Below, one piece after another: positions 1 through 9,972 of a stretch of DNA of 64,000 nucleotides. How positions within the stretch are numbered: position 1 is the first letter of the stretch; each line of letters begins with the position of its first letter. The notes under the pieces are model-generated. The model searched no databases. It was given only the letters and a program-made list of their open reading frames with translations, and was not told the DNA's origin. The position numbers were made by a program, and so were the translations under genes. This DNA comes from Ruminococcus flavefaciens ND2009 (GTDB taxonomy: Bacteria > Bacillota > Clostridia > Oscillospirales > Ruminococcaceae): assembly GCF_000621785.1 (NCBI RefSeq), contig NZ_KK211346.1, positions 201,754 to 265,753 of the forward strand, in the 5' to 3' direction.

Positions 1-102
1 GGTCTCCCTCCGCACGGAGGGAGTGGATTGAAATGGAGTTGTTATATTAACCCATGTGGAAGTATCCCAGTCTCCCTCCGCAAGGAGGGAGTGGTTTGGA
101 AT
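1..102. CRISPR. End of a CRISPR array (type I-C style repeat), two repeats and one spacer
   Basis: A 33-base repeat at 2-34 and a second copy at 70-102 flank a 35-base spacer (35-69). The repeat has an internal palindrome (CTCCCTCCG / CGGAGGGAG) and the copy at 2-34 ends in ATTGAAAT, as type I-C repeats do. The second copy differs at three positions, including two in the 3' tail, which is how the last, leader-distal repeat of an array usually looks. The array therefore probably continues upstream of the window and ends at 102. No cas genes are in the window, so the subtype is inferred from the repeat only. Confidence 0.85.
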
Positions 103-331
103 CACAACTACTATAAACGCCCGCAGGAAGAAAGCTAACTACCGAACATGGAACACAGGGCAGTCCCACATCATCGGCAAACTTCTGCACAAGTACGGAT
201 TAGCCTATACCGGGAGCTCCCCGGGTGAAAACAGGTCAAATATGAGGATAATAAGTGTAATGCGGCTGTTGCTATTTTCAGGAACTTATGTTATAATTAT
301 ATAAATATTTTATGATGCGGAGGGCATATAA
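103..331. other. Intergenic region after the CRISPR array, no supported gene
   Basis: A reading frame runs through this stretch but starts inside the CRISPR spacer and repeat and has no ribosome binding site. I recognise no protein family in it. The last 15 bases carry the GGAGGG ribosome binding site of the nitroreductase gene. Confidence 0.4.
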
Positions 332-844
332 ATGGAATTCAAGGAAGTTGTAAAAAATCGTTATTCATGCAAAAAGTACAGCAGCAGACAGGTAGAAGCA
401 GAAAAGCTTGCTGCTATCCTTGAAGCGGGACGTCTTGCGCCTACAGCAAAAAATCTCCAGGAGCAGCATATATACGTGGTCCAGTCCCCGGAGATACTCG
501 GGAAGATAGATGAGCTGACTCCGTGCCGCTATGGTGCGCCGACTGTACTGGTCGTTGCGTTCGATAAGGACAACGTTTTTACATATCCCGGAGATAAGCG
601 GGATTCCGGCGCAGAGGACGCCGCGATAGTTGCCACACATCTTATGCTTGCAGCTTCAAACGAAGGTGTGGACAGCTGCTGGCTGAATTTCTTTGACCCT
701 GACAAGGCGGCAGAAGTTCTCGGGCTTCCTGAGAATGAGGAGGTACTTATGCTGCTTGACCTTGGCTATGCTGCTGAGGGAGTAGGTCCGCTGCCAAATC
801 ATGACAGCAGAAAGCCACTTTCCGAAACAGTTACCTATCTGTGA
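332..844 (+). CDS. Nitroreductase family protein
   Basis: A 170-residue FMN-dependent oxidoreductase of the small nitroreductase fold. The N-terminus (FKEVVKNRYSCKKYSSRQV) is the family's FMN-phosphate binding start with the Arg/Ser pattern, followed by LEAGRLAPTAKNLQ, the usual second flavin contact. The C-terminal part has LLDLGYAAEG, matching the conserved LGYP-like end. Family members reduce nitro compounds, quinones or flavins with NAD(P)H; the substrate cannot be told here. The start is set by GGAGGG at 317-322. It lies 16 bases upstream of an aldo/keto reductase, so the two probably form a small redox operon. Confidence 0.85.
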   Translation: MEFKEVVKNRYSCKKYSSRQVEAEKLAAILEAGRLAPTAKNLQEQHIYVVQSPEILGKIDELTPCRYGAPTVLVVAFDKDNVFTYPGDKRDSGAEDAAIVATHLMLAASNEGVDSCWLNFFDPDKAAEVLGLPENEEVLMLLDLGYAAEGVGPLPNHDSRKPLSETVTYL

Positions 845-860
845 TAAATGGAGTATTATT

Positions 861-1787
861 ATGAAGAAGCTTAATATTAAAAACGGACCGCAGAATGTGT
901 CCGCTGTCATACAGGGCTGTATGAGAATGCCCGAGCATAGCAGGGAGGATGCTGCAAAGGTAATAAGAGCGGCTTATGATGCAGGCGTCAATTTCTTTGA
1001 CCATGCAACTTGTTACGGCTATGGTGAAGCGGAGGTCCGCTTTGCCGAGGCTTTTCCGCTGACAGGCATAAAGCGTGAGGACATCTTTATACAGAGCAAG
1101 TGCGGAATATGTCCCGAGCGCGGAGAATTTGACTGGACCAGGGAGAATATCCTTTCAAGTGTTGACGCTATCCTTGGAAGATTAAAGACGGACTATCTTG
1201 ACACTCTGCTGCTTCACCGTCCCGATCTCCTGTTTGAGCCCGAAGAGGTGGCAGAAGCCTTTGATACCCTGGAAAAATCGGGAAAGGTGCGCTGGTTCGG
1301 CGTCAGCAATACTATGCCCATGCAGACTGAGCTGCTGAAAAGGTACGTAAAACAGCCTCTTGTCATTAATCAGCTTCAGCTTTCACTGGAGCAGTCCCAG
1401 CTCATAGATCAGGGGCTGTATATGAATAACAAGACCACAGATATGTCCGTGAGCCGTGACGGAAGTGCGCTGGATTACTGCCGTCTTAACGATATTACTA
1501 TACAGGCTTGGTCGCCGCTTCAGAAAGGAATGTTCGGCGGTACCTTCATTGATGATCCCGAGTATCCCGAGCTGAACAAGGTACTCGGAGAGCTTGCAGA
1601 GCGTGAGGGTGTGACAAAGGCAGCTGTAGCAGTTGCGTGGATACTCCGCCATCCTGCTAAAATGCAGGTGATAATCGGCACTATGGATCCCGCGCATATC
1701 AGGGAGACCTGCCAGGCGTCAGATGTGGAGCTGTCCCATAATGACTGGTACAGGCTGTACCTTTCATCGGGAAAATTCCTGCCGTAA
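861..1787 (+). CDS. Aldo/keto reductase (YdhF-like)
   Basis: A 308-residue NADPH-dependent oxidoreductase of the aldo/keto reductase TIM-barrel superfamily. The catalytic set is visible: Asp in NFFDHA, Tyr in CYGYGEAE, Lys in QSKCGI and His in LLLHRPD. The C-terminal cofactor-binding part reads VIIGTMDP. The pattern is closest to the E. coli YdhF group. A longer frame begins at 801 inside the nitroreductase gene; the ATG at 861 gives the normal family N-terminus and follows the upstream stop by 16 bases. The natural substrate is unknown. Confidence 0.85.
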   Translation: MKKLNIKNGPQNVSAVIQGCMRMPEHSREDAAKVIRAAYDAGVNFFDHATCYGYGEAEVRFAEAFPLTGIKREDIFIQSKCGICPERGEFDWTRENILSSVDAILGRLKTDYLDTLLLHRPDLLFEPEEVAEAFDTLEKSGKVRWFGVSNTMPMQTELLKRYVKQPLVINQLQLSLEQSQLIDQGLYMNNKTTDMSVSRDGSALDYCRLNDITIQAWSPLQKGMFGGTFIDDPEYPELNKVLGELAEREGVTKAAVAVAWILRHPAKMQVIIGTMDPAHIRETCQASDVELSHNDWYRLYLSSGKFLP

Positions 1788-1831
1788 ATGTTTTTTGTAC
1801 GCGCACGGAGCCGTTTTTTATGAATATCGAA

Positions 1832-1864
1832 AAAGCCTGTGGAAGATCATCTGCCGCAGGCTTT
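1832..1864. terminator. Bidirectional terminator
   Basis: An 11-base stem (AAAGCCTGTGG with CCGCAGGCTTT) lies between the convergent aldo/keto reductase and dapL genes, with A-rich and T-rich flanks usable from both sides. Confidence 0.75.
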
Positions 1865-1903
1865 ATTTAGGGTATAGGTAGAGAGTCTGGTTACTCGCTT
1901 TGC

Positions 1904-3112
1904 TTATCCGTTAGCTGATAGCAATGTACGGAATCGTTTCATTGCTTCGGCTGTGTTTTCCCTGCTGTTGAAGGCGGTAAGGCGGAACCAGTTATCACCG
2001 TTTTTGCCGAAACCTGCGCCCGGAGTTCCGACAACACCTGCCTTTTCAAGCAGAAAATCGAAGAAATCCCAGCTGTTCATTCCGAATGGGCATTCAAACC
2101 ATATGTAGGGGGAGTTGATGCCGCCTGTATAGCGGATTTTCAGCTCCTCCATAGTATTTGAGATGATACGCGCATTTTCCATATACGAATCGGTCATTGC
2201 TCTTGCTTCTGCCATTCCCTGGTCTGAAAACACAGCTTCTGCGGCACGCTGTATCACGTAGGGCACACCGTTGAATTTTGTACACTGGCGGCGGTTCCAC
2301 ATCTTGTTGAGAATCATCTCTCTGCCGTCTGCGGACTTCGCGGTTATCGCCTTGGGAACAATGGTATATCCGCAGCGCGTTCCTGTAAAGCCTGCTGTTT
2401 TGGAAAGTGAGCAGAACTCCACAGCGCAGCTTTCTGCACCCGCTATTTCATAAATGGAATGGGGAAGGCTTTCGTCCGAAACAAAGCTCTCATAGGCTGA
2501 ATCAAAGAGGATAACTGCATCATTTTCAAGGGCGTAATCCACCCATTTGCGGAGCTGTGTCCTGTTATAGCAGGCTCCCGTAGGATTGTTGGGAGAGCAT
2601 ATATAGATGAGATCAGCGTGAACGCTTCTGTCGGGCATGGGAAGGAAGTCATTCTCGGCAGTTCCGTTGATGTATATGATATTCCTGCCGTTCATGGTAT
2701 TTGTATCCACATAGACAGGATAAACCGGGTCGGGGATCAGGACAGTGTTGTCCTTGCTGAAAAGATCGGTGATATTTCCCGTGTCGGACTTAGCACCGTC
2801 GGAGACGAATATCTCGTCAGCATCAAGCTCAACACCGAATGCTTTATAATGCTTCTGTATAGCCGTTCTCAGGAAGTCGTAACCCTGCTCGGGACCGTAG
2901 CCGCGGAAGGTCTCAGCCTGTCCCATTTCCTCAGCGGCTGAGCGCATAGCCTCCACAACTGTCTTTCCGAGAGGCAGCGTAACATCGCCTATGCCAAGTC
3001 GGATAACAGATCTTTCGGGGTGTTGTTCCTTAAATGCGCTGACTCTTTTTGCGACTTCGCTGAAAAGATAGCTCTCTTTCAGTTCAAGAAAATTCTCGTT
3101 AAACTTTGCCAT
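1904..3112 (-). CDS. dapL: LL-diaminopimelate aminotransferase
   Basis: A 402-residue PLP-dependent class I/II aminotransferase that converts tetrahydrodipicolinate directly to LL-diaminopimelate with glutamate as amino donor, the one-step DapL branch of lysine and peptidoglycan synthesis. Visible marks are IRLGIGDVTLPL near the N-terminus, SDGAKSDTGNI, PDPVYPVYVDTN, CSPNNPTGA, and the PLP lysine in SLSKTAGFTGTRCGY. The frame extends upstream, but the ATG at 3112 has AGGAGG just before it and gives the family start MAKFNENFLELKESYLF. It lies 11 bases downstream of dapF, the next enzyme in the pathway, so both are probably translated from one message. Confidence 0.95.
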   Translation of the reverse strand: MAKFNENFLELKESYLFSEVAKRVSAFKEQHPERSVIRLGIGDVTLPLGKTVVEAMRSAAEEMGQAETFRGYGPEQGYDFLRTAIQKHYKAFGVELDADEIFVSDGAKSDTGNITDLFSKDNTVLIPDPVYPVYVDTNTMNGRNIIYINGTAENDFLPMPDRSVHADLIYICSPNNPTGACYNRTQLRKWVDYALENDAVILFDSAYESFVSDESLPHSIYEIAGAESCAVEFCSLSKTAGFTGTRCGYTIVPKAITAKSADGREMILNKMWNRRQCTKFNGVPYVIQRAAEAVFSDQGMAEARAMTDSYMENARIISNTMEELKIRYTGGINSPYIWFECPFGMNSWDFFDFLLEKAGVVGTPGAGFGKNGDNWFRLTAFNSRENTAEAMKRFRTLLSANG

Positions 3113-3123
3113 AGCTTCCTCCG

Positions 3124-3960
3124 TTATATTTCGCCGTCGAATACAAATTCTGCTGGACCTGTCATGTATATGTGTCCGTCCTCTGCATTCCATTCTATAG
3201 TCAGCTGACCGCCAAGGAGATCAACTGTTACAGGCTCCCGCGGACATATGCCGTTAAGACAGGCTGCCGCTACTGTTGCACAGGTGCCTGTTCCGCAGGC
3301 AAGAGTTTCGCCTGCACCCCGCTCCCAGACTCTCATTTTCAGGTGAGTGGGAGATAATATCTCAGCAAACTCAATGTTTGACCTGTGGGGAAAATGCTCG
3401 TCAACTTCAAATACATTTCCGAAACGCTCTACATCGAAGCTGCTGACTGCTTCGTCAATGAATGTTACTGCGTGAGGATTTCCCATTGATACGCAGGTAA
3501 ATGTGAAGTTCCGGTCAAAAGCCGAGAGCTTCAGGTCTGTGACGGGAGAGCGGTCCGCGAAAACCGGTATATCAGCGGCTTTGGTTATGGGAGCTCCCAT
3601 ATCCACGGTCATAGTCCGCGCTATGTCGTTATTATCTGTGTTTATAGTTATATACTTTATTCCTGCGAGAGTTTCAACTGACAGCTCACGCTTATGTATG
3701 ATGTCGCGGTCATAGACGTACTTTGCAACGCATCGAATGGCATTTCCGCACATCTCCGACTCACTTCCGTCGGAATTGAACATTCGCATTTGGCAGTCAG
3801 CATTATCGCCGGGCATTATCAGCACCAGCCCGTCAGAGCCTATGCCGAAGTGTCTGTCACTGACGGCTTTGGCAAGCTGCTGAGGAGAGGTAACGCTCTC
3901 CTCAAAGCAGTTGACATAGATATAGTCATTGCCGCAGCCCTGCATTTTGGTGAATTTCAT
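3124..3960 (-). CDS. dapF: Diaminopimelate epimerase
   Basis: A 278-residue enzyme that converts LL- to meso-diaminopimelate, the cell-wall and lysine precursor. The two catalytic cysteines of the family are visible in SEMCGNAIRCVAKY and LACGTGTCATVAA, and the N-terminal MQGCGNDYIYVN is the usual start. I chose the ATG at 3960 rather than the upstream in-frame one at 3990, because the latter lies inside the glutamine synthetase gene and adds residues the family lacks. The gene begins 4 bases after glnN stops, with a GGAG-like site in the end of glnN, suggesting translational coupling. Confidence 0.95.
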   Translation of the reverse strand: MKFTKMQGCGNDYIYVNCFEESVTSPQQLAKAVSDRHFGIGSDGLVLIMPGDNADCQMRMFNSDGSESEMCGNAIRCVAKYVYDRDIIHKRELSVETLAGIKYITINTDNNDIARTMTVDMGAPITKAADIPVFADRSPVTDLKLSAFDRNFTFTCVSMGNPHAVTFIDEAVSSFDVERFGNVFEVDEHFPHRSNIEFAEILSPTHLKMRVWERGAGETLACGTGTCATVAAACLNGICPREPVTVDLLGGQLTIEWNAEDGHIYMTGPAEFVFDGEI

Positions 3961-3964
3961 TGTC

Positions 3965-6052
3965 TCACACTCCGAAAAGCAGCTTGTCATAGGTGGGGAA
4001 GGGATAGTAGTCCTCGGCAGTCATAGTTTCAGCCCTGTCAGCTGCGCTGCGGAGCTTATCCATTGCAGGGAGCATGGTGTCGCGGACGAATTCGGAAGCC
4101 TTGATTATTTCAGCTATGCCCTTGAATTCAGCGATGGCAGCTTCGAGCTCAATTGTGGCAGCGTCCATTTCGTCGATAAGCTCGGAGAGCTCGGTAACAA
4201 GTCTTGTTTCATACTTGCAGGCAGACTTGGAAATGCTCTTTTTTACAGCGACCGCACTTGCTGTATCGGCTGCAAATTTAGCAACAGCAGGGATTATCTC
4301 CTTGCGGGCCATATCAACCATTGTTACAGCTTCAATGTTGACAGTCTTTACGTAGTTTTCAAGCATAATATCACGGCGAGAGAATATCTCGGCTTCGGTG
4401 AAGATACCGTGGGAAGTGAGCATCTCAACGTTCTTCTTGTCGCAGATATGAGGCATTGCATCAGCAGTAGTCCTGAGATTCATAAGTCCGCGCTTCTCGG
4501 CTTCTTTTATCCAGGCGTCATCGTAGCCGTTGCCGTTGAAGATTATACGCTTGTGATCCTTTATAGTCTTGCGGATAAGGTCGTGGAGTGACTTGTTGAA
4601 GTCCTTAGCCTTTTCCAGCTTGTCAGCGAACTGCCTCAGCACCTCGGCAACTGCCGCATTGAGGTGTATGTTTGCGCAGGAGATACTGTTTGAGGAGCCC
4701 AGCATACGGAACTCAAACTTGTTGCCTGTGAATGCAAAGGGTGAGGTTCGGTTGCGGTCTGTGGTGTCCTTGCTGAACTGAGGGAGAACATCAACGCCCA
4801 GCTTCATTTTCTCCTTTGCAGTTCCGCCGTAGGGCTTATCCTTTTCGATAGCATCGAGAACTGCTGTGAGCTCATCGCCCAGGAATATGGATATAACTGC
4901 CGGGGGAGCTTCGTTTGCACCAAGACGGTGATCGTTGCCTGCGGTAGCTACAGAAAGTCTCAGCAGATCCTGATAGTCGTCAACAGCCTTTATAACAGCT
5001 GCAAGGAACAGCAGGAACTGTGCGTTTTCGGCAGGTGTTTCACCGGGTGAGAGCAGGTTCTCGCCCTGGTCCGTGGAAATGGACCAGTTGTTGTGCTTGC
5101 CCGAGCCGTTTACGCCTGCAAAGGGCTTTTCGTGGAGCAAACAAACAAGGTTGTGGCGGAGAGCTACCTTCTGCATTACCTCCATAGTCAGCTGGTTGTG
5201 GTCGGCAGCTATATTTGTTGTATCATAGATGGGAGCAAGTTCATGCTGTGCGGGAGCTACCTCATTGTGCTTGGTCTTGGCAAGGATGCCCAGCTTCCAC
5301 AGCTCACGGTCCAGGTCAGCCATATACTCGGCAACTCTGGGCTTGATCGAGCCGAAATAGTGGTCGTCCATTTCCTGGCCCTTCGGCGGCATTGCTCCGA
5401 AAAGTGTTCTTCCTGTCATGATGAGGTCCTTGCGCTTTTTCCACATCTCACGGTCTACAAGGAAGTATTCCTGCTCGGGACCTACTGAGGTCTTGACGCT
5501 TTTTACCTTGGTGTTGCCAAAGAGCTTCAGGATACGCAGAGCCTGCTTGTTGATAGCCTCCATTGAGCGGAGCAGGGGCACCTTCTTGTCCAGAGCCTCG
5601 CCTGTATAGGAGCAGAAGGCGGTAGGTATATAGAGAGTTCCGTCCTTGACAAAGGCGTATGAGGTAGGGTCCCAGGCTGTGTAGCCTCTTGCCTCAAATG
5701 TGGCACGAAGTCCGCCGGAGGGGAAGGAAGAAGCGTCGGGCTCGCCCTTTACAAGCTCCTTGCCAGAGAACTCCATGATGACTCTGCCGTCGGGAGCAGG
5801 GGAGATGAAGCTGTCGTGCTTTTCGGCAGTAACGCCTGTCATGGGCTGGAACCAGTGGGTGTAGTGTGTAGCACCCAGCTCGATAGCCCAGTCCTTCATA
5901 GCAGCTGCCACTGCATTCGCCACGGAGATGTCAAGCGGTGCCCCTCTGTCGATAGTTCTCTTTAATGACTTGTAGACCTTCTCTGAAAGAGTTGCCTTCA
6001 TTATTCTTTCGTCAAATACCATTGAGCCGAAATATTCTGTTATCTTTTCCAT
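3965..6052 (-). CDS. glnN: Glutamine synthetase type III
   Basis: A 695-residue type III glutamine synthetase, the large form found in Bacteroides, Ruminococcus and some cyanobacteria. It joins ammonium and glutamate to glutamine with ATP. The N-terminus reads [13 protein letters not shown], and the core has [24 protein letters not shown], the ATP-binding stretch [15 protein letters not shown] and [17 protein letters not shown], all characteristic of GSIII. The length is normal for the type. It sits 2 bases after pyrG with GGAGAA as binding site. Its place in one transcript with amt and pyrG fits coupling of ammonium uptake to glutamine supply. Confidence 0.95.
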   Translation of the reverse strand: MEKITEYFGSMVFDERIMKATLSEKVYKSLKRTIDRGAPLDISVANAVAAAMKDWAIELGATHYTHWFQPMTGVTAEKHDSFISPAPDGRVIMEFSGKELVKGEPDASSFPSGGLRATFEARGYTAWDPTSYAFVKDGTLYIPTAFCSYTGEALDKKVPLLRSMEAINKQALRILKLFGNTKVKSVKTSVGPEQEYFLVDREMWKKRKDLIMTGRTLFGAMPPKGQEMDDHYFGSIKPRVAEYMADLDRELWKLGILAKTKHNEVAPAQHELAPIYDTTNIAADHNQLTMEVMQKVALRHNLVCLLHEKPFAGVNGSGKHNNWSISTDQGENLLSPGETPAENAQFLLFLAAVIKAVDDYQDLLRLSVATAGNDHRLGANEAPPAVISIFLGDELTAVLDAIEKDKPYGGTAKEKMKLGVDVLPQFSKDTTDRNRTSPFAFTGNKFEFRMLGSSNSISCANIHLNAAVAEVLRQFADKLEKAKDFNKSLHDLIRKTIKDHKRIIFNGNGYDDAWIKEAEKRGLMNLRTTADAMPHICDKKNVEMLTSHGIFTEAEIFSRRDIMLENYVKTVNIEAVTMVDMARKEIIPAVAKFAADTASAVAVKKSISKSACKYETRLVTELSELIDEMDAATIELEAAIAEFKGIAEIIKASEFVRDTMLPAMDKLRSAADRAETMTAEDYYPFPTYDKLLFGV

Positions 6053-6054
6053 AA

Positions 6055-7716
<1,662 letters not shown>

Positions 7717-7758
7717 TCAGATATTGATATTTTATTATCCGCAGATGCCCTTGTCAGC

Positions 7759-9546
7759 TTATGAACGCTCCCATTCCTCGGAATCATGGAGCGCGTTGTA
7801 GCCCTCCTCGCCTGTTCTTATCTTGATGACGTTCTCGATGTCGTAAATGAACATCTTGCCGTCGCCGTAGTTGCCTGTATAGAGAGCTGCCTTTGCGGCG
7901 CTTACGACCTTATCAACGGGAACCGCACATACTGCGATCTCTGCCTTTACTTTGGGGAGCAGATTCATCTCAACTGTAGTTCCGCGGTAGTAGTTCCTCT
8001 GTCCGTTCTGCATACCGCAGCCCATAACGTTGGTGACTGTGATACCCTTTACGTCAATGGCTTCCATAGCCTCGATGAACTGCTGGAGCTTCTGCTGTTT
8101 GAATACAACAACGATGTTTGTCATCTTGGGTCTGCCGTCGGGAGCAGGTGCAGAGTAGTTCTCCACCTTGACTGCCTCGTCAACAGGTACTTTAACAACG
8201 CTCTTTGCATCGTCTTTAGTGTAGCCCTTCATGGAGATGTCACCCATAGCAGGTGCAAAGTCTGCGTAAGAGGAGATGAGTCCGTGCTCTGTGATGTCCA
8301 GACCGAGGATCTCCTCCTGCTCTGATGCGCGGAGACCGATGGTCTTCTTTATAATGAGGAACGTAACTGTTATGGTAACAGCTGCCCATGCTGCTACGGA
8401 AGCAAATCCCAGGAGCTGCAATCCGAGCTGCTCAAAGCCGCCGCCGTAGAAAAGTCCCTCTGACTTTATTCCGCCGCTCTCAATCTGTATAGCATATCCG
8501 GGAGCTGATGATGTTGCGAAAAGTCCGACTGCGATAGTGCCCCAGATACCGTTCATCATGTGTACTGCAACTGCGCCCACGGGATCGTCGATGTGGAGCT
8601 TATAGTCGAGGAGCCATACTCCGAAGCATACCAGAAATCCTGATACAACACCTACTGCGATAGAGCCGAAGCAGTCCATAACATCGCAGCCTGCTGTAAT
8701 GCCTACAAGTCCTGCCAGTGAAGCGTTGAGACACATTGAAACATCGGGCTTACCGTACTTTATCCATGTGAAGATCATGCAGGTAACCGTTGCCACTGCA
8801 GGGGCTACCGTAGTTGTAAGGAAAATGGAGTCAAGCTGTCCTACGCTTGATGCAGCCGCAGGGTTGAAGCCGTACCATCCGAACCAGAGGATGAATACGC
8901 CCAGCGCGCCGATAGTAAGGTTATGACCGGGAATAGCGTTTACCTTGACCTCGCCCTTCTTGTTCTTCTGGAACTTGCCGATACGTGCGCCGACGATCTT
9001 TGCGCCGATGAGAGCGCATATACCGCCTACCATATGTATCGCACATGAGCCCGAGAGATCGTGGAAGCCCATCTGTGCAAGCCAGCCGCCTCCCCAGATC
9101 CAGTGTGCCTCTACAGGATATATCAGAGCGCTGATAATTCCCGAGTATATGCAGTAGGAAAGGAATTTTGTTCTCTCAGCCATTGCTCCTGAAACTATTG
9201 TGGAAGTTGTGGCACAGAATACAAGGTTGAATACGAACTGATCCCATTCAAAATTGCTGTAGCTTGTAAATATGTCAAATCCGGGCTGTCCGATGAGACC
9301 TGCTGCGTCCTCACCGAACATGAGTCCGAAGCCGATGAGTATGAACATTACTGTACCGATACAGAAGTCCATAAGATTTTTCATGATTATATTGCCTGCA
9401 TTCTTTGCGCGGGTGAAGCCTGTCTCTACCATTGCGAAGCCTGCCTGCATAAAGAATACGAGAGCTACCGCTATCATAAACCATACGCCGAATACTGTTT
9501 TATCTGTATGATCAGTCAATTCCTGAATGATCGCCTGTGCGTCCAT
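7759..9546 (-). CDS. amt: Ammonium transporter fused to a C-terminal PII (GlnB) domain
   Basis: A 595-residue Amt/Rh channel with a PII signal protein joined to its C-terminus. The first 430 residues or so are hydrophobic with about eleven membrane segments and family signatures such as AGFAMVETGFTRAKNAGN, HWIWGGGWL and DPVGAVAVHMMNGIWG. After a linker, the last 115 residues are a complete PII domain: TNIVVVFKQQKLQQF, the T-loop start NYYRGTTVE, and the nucleotide-binding GDGKMFIYDI. PII normally binds Amt as a separate protein and blocks it when ammonium is plentiful; here the regulator is covalently attached. The ATG at 9546 has AGGAGG in front; the longer frame runs back through the leader hairpins and is rejected. 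Confidence 0.95.
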   Translation of the reverse strand: MDAQAIIQELTDHTDKTVFGVWFMIAVALVFFMQAGFAMVETGFTRAKNAGNIIMKNLMDFCIGTVMFILIGFGLMFGEDAAGLIGQPGFDIFTSYSNFEWDQFVFNLVFCATTSTIVSGAMAERTKFLSYCIYSGIISALIYPVEAHWIWGGGWLAQMGFHDLSGSCAIHMVGGICALIGAKIVGARIGKFQKNKKGEVKVNAIPGHNLTIGALGVFILWFGWYGFNPAAASSVGQLDSIFLTTTVAPAVATVTCMIFTWIKYGKPDVSMCLNASLAGLVGITAGCDVMDCFGSIAVGVVSGFLVCFGVWLLDYKLHIDDPVGAVAVHMMNGIWGTIAVGLFATSSAPGYAIQIESGGIKSEGLFYGGGFEQLGLQLLGFASVAAWAAVTITVTFLIIKKTIGLRASEQEEILGLDITEHGLISSYADFAPAMGDISMKGYTKDDAKSVVKVPVDEAVKVENYSAPAPDGRPKMTNIVVVFKQQKLQQFIEAMEAIDVKGITVTNVMGCGMQNGQRNYYRGTTVEMNLLPKVKAEIAVCAVPVDKVVSAAKAALYTGNYGDGKMFIYDIENVIKIRTGEEGYNALHDSEEWERS

Positions 9547-9576
9547 AATAATTCCTCCTATGATCGTATTACAGCA

Positions 9577-9631
9577 AAAAATATCAAAGGGGTGCAGAAG
9601 TCCTGAGACTTCATACACCCCTTTGTGTATG
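9577..9631 (-). promoter_or_regulatory. Attenuator in the amt leader: six-base-loop hairpin competing with a terminator
   Basis: On the minus strand a 7-bp hairpin (CATACAC/GTGTATG, 9612-9631) closes a six-base loop AAAGGG. Its loop and 3' arm are also the 5' arm of a 9-bp terminator stem (AAAGGGGTG with CACCCCTTT, 9586-9624) that is followed by a T-run. The two structures cannot form together. A hexaloop with A at position 1 and G at position 4, overlapping a terminator, is the RNA form that ANTAR-domain antiterminators bind. An ANTAR protein is encoded at 17292-17873. Confidence 0.65.
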
Positions 9632-9649
9632 GAATTAGCGCTATAAACC

Positions 9650-9686
9650 AAAAAAGAGAGCTACGGATACCTTATCCGCAGCTCCC
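9650..9686 (-). terminator. First terminator-like hairpin in the amt leader
   Basis: On the minus strand an 11-bp stem (GAGCTGCGGAT with ATCCGTAGCTC, one G-U pair) closes a five-base loop AAGGT and is followed by TCTCTTTTTT. It begins only about 15 bases after the predicted transcription start, so amt transcripts must pass two terminators. Confidence 0.7.
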
Positions 9687-9703
9687 TTGCTGTTTACAAT
9701 GCC

Positions 9704-9732
9704 ATTATAGCCCTTTGGCGCGGATTTGTCAA
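9704..9732 (-). promoter_or_regulatory. amt promoter
   Basis: Consensus TTGACA (9727-9732) and TATAAT (9704-9709) on the minus strand, separated by 17 bases, upstream of the two leader hairpins of amt. Confidence 0.85.
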
Positions 9733-9833
9733 GAGCTTTTTTGAAATTTGACGTATCGTACATTTTTGCTTCCGAGTTAGAAGAAAGTAACTGTAAAAAA
9801 TCAACGAAACTGAAAAAATACATTTATTCGCTA

Positions 9834-9862
9834 TTGACATTTGCGCTTTGACGTGCTAATAT
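9834..9862 (+). promoter_or_regulatory. gltB promoter
   Basis: TTGACA at 9834-9839 and TAATAT at 9857-9862 with 17 bases between. It points away from the amt promoter about 100 bases away. Confidence 0.85.
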
Positions 9863-9874
9863 AAATGCAGGAAC

Positions 9875-9919
9875 AAAGACGTTTGAGCAGACTATCTGTC
9901 TGCCCGGACGTCTTTTTTT
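9875..9919 (+). terminator. Terminator/attenuator hairpin in the gltB leader
   Basis: AAAGACGT (9875-9882) pairs with ACGTCTTT (9908-9915), enclosing an inner stem GCAGAC/GTCTGC with loop TATCT, then a run of seven T. It begins a few bases after the expected transcription start and 54 bases before the gltB start codon, so it can only be a control element. Antitermination by the operon's own ANTAR protein is a reasonable inference; I do not see a clear A-x-x-G hexaloop here. Confidence 0.75.
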
Positions 9920-9972
9920 ATTACATCAGTGCAGATCAATGGCGCTCTGCACCTGAAAGGCAAGTGAAAGAT

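Noticed and set aside
56..304. Frame of 82 codons after the CRISPR repeat
   Set aside because: It begins within the spacer and terminal repeat, has no ribosome binding site and no recognisable family.
9865..9972. N-terminal extension of gltB from the ATG at 9865
   Set aside because: The extension lies on the terminator hairpin of the leader, and the ATG at 9973 gives the normal short propeptide before Cys25.
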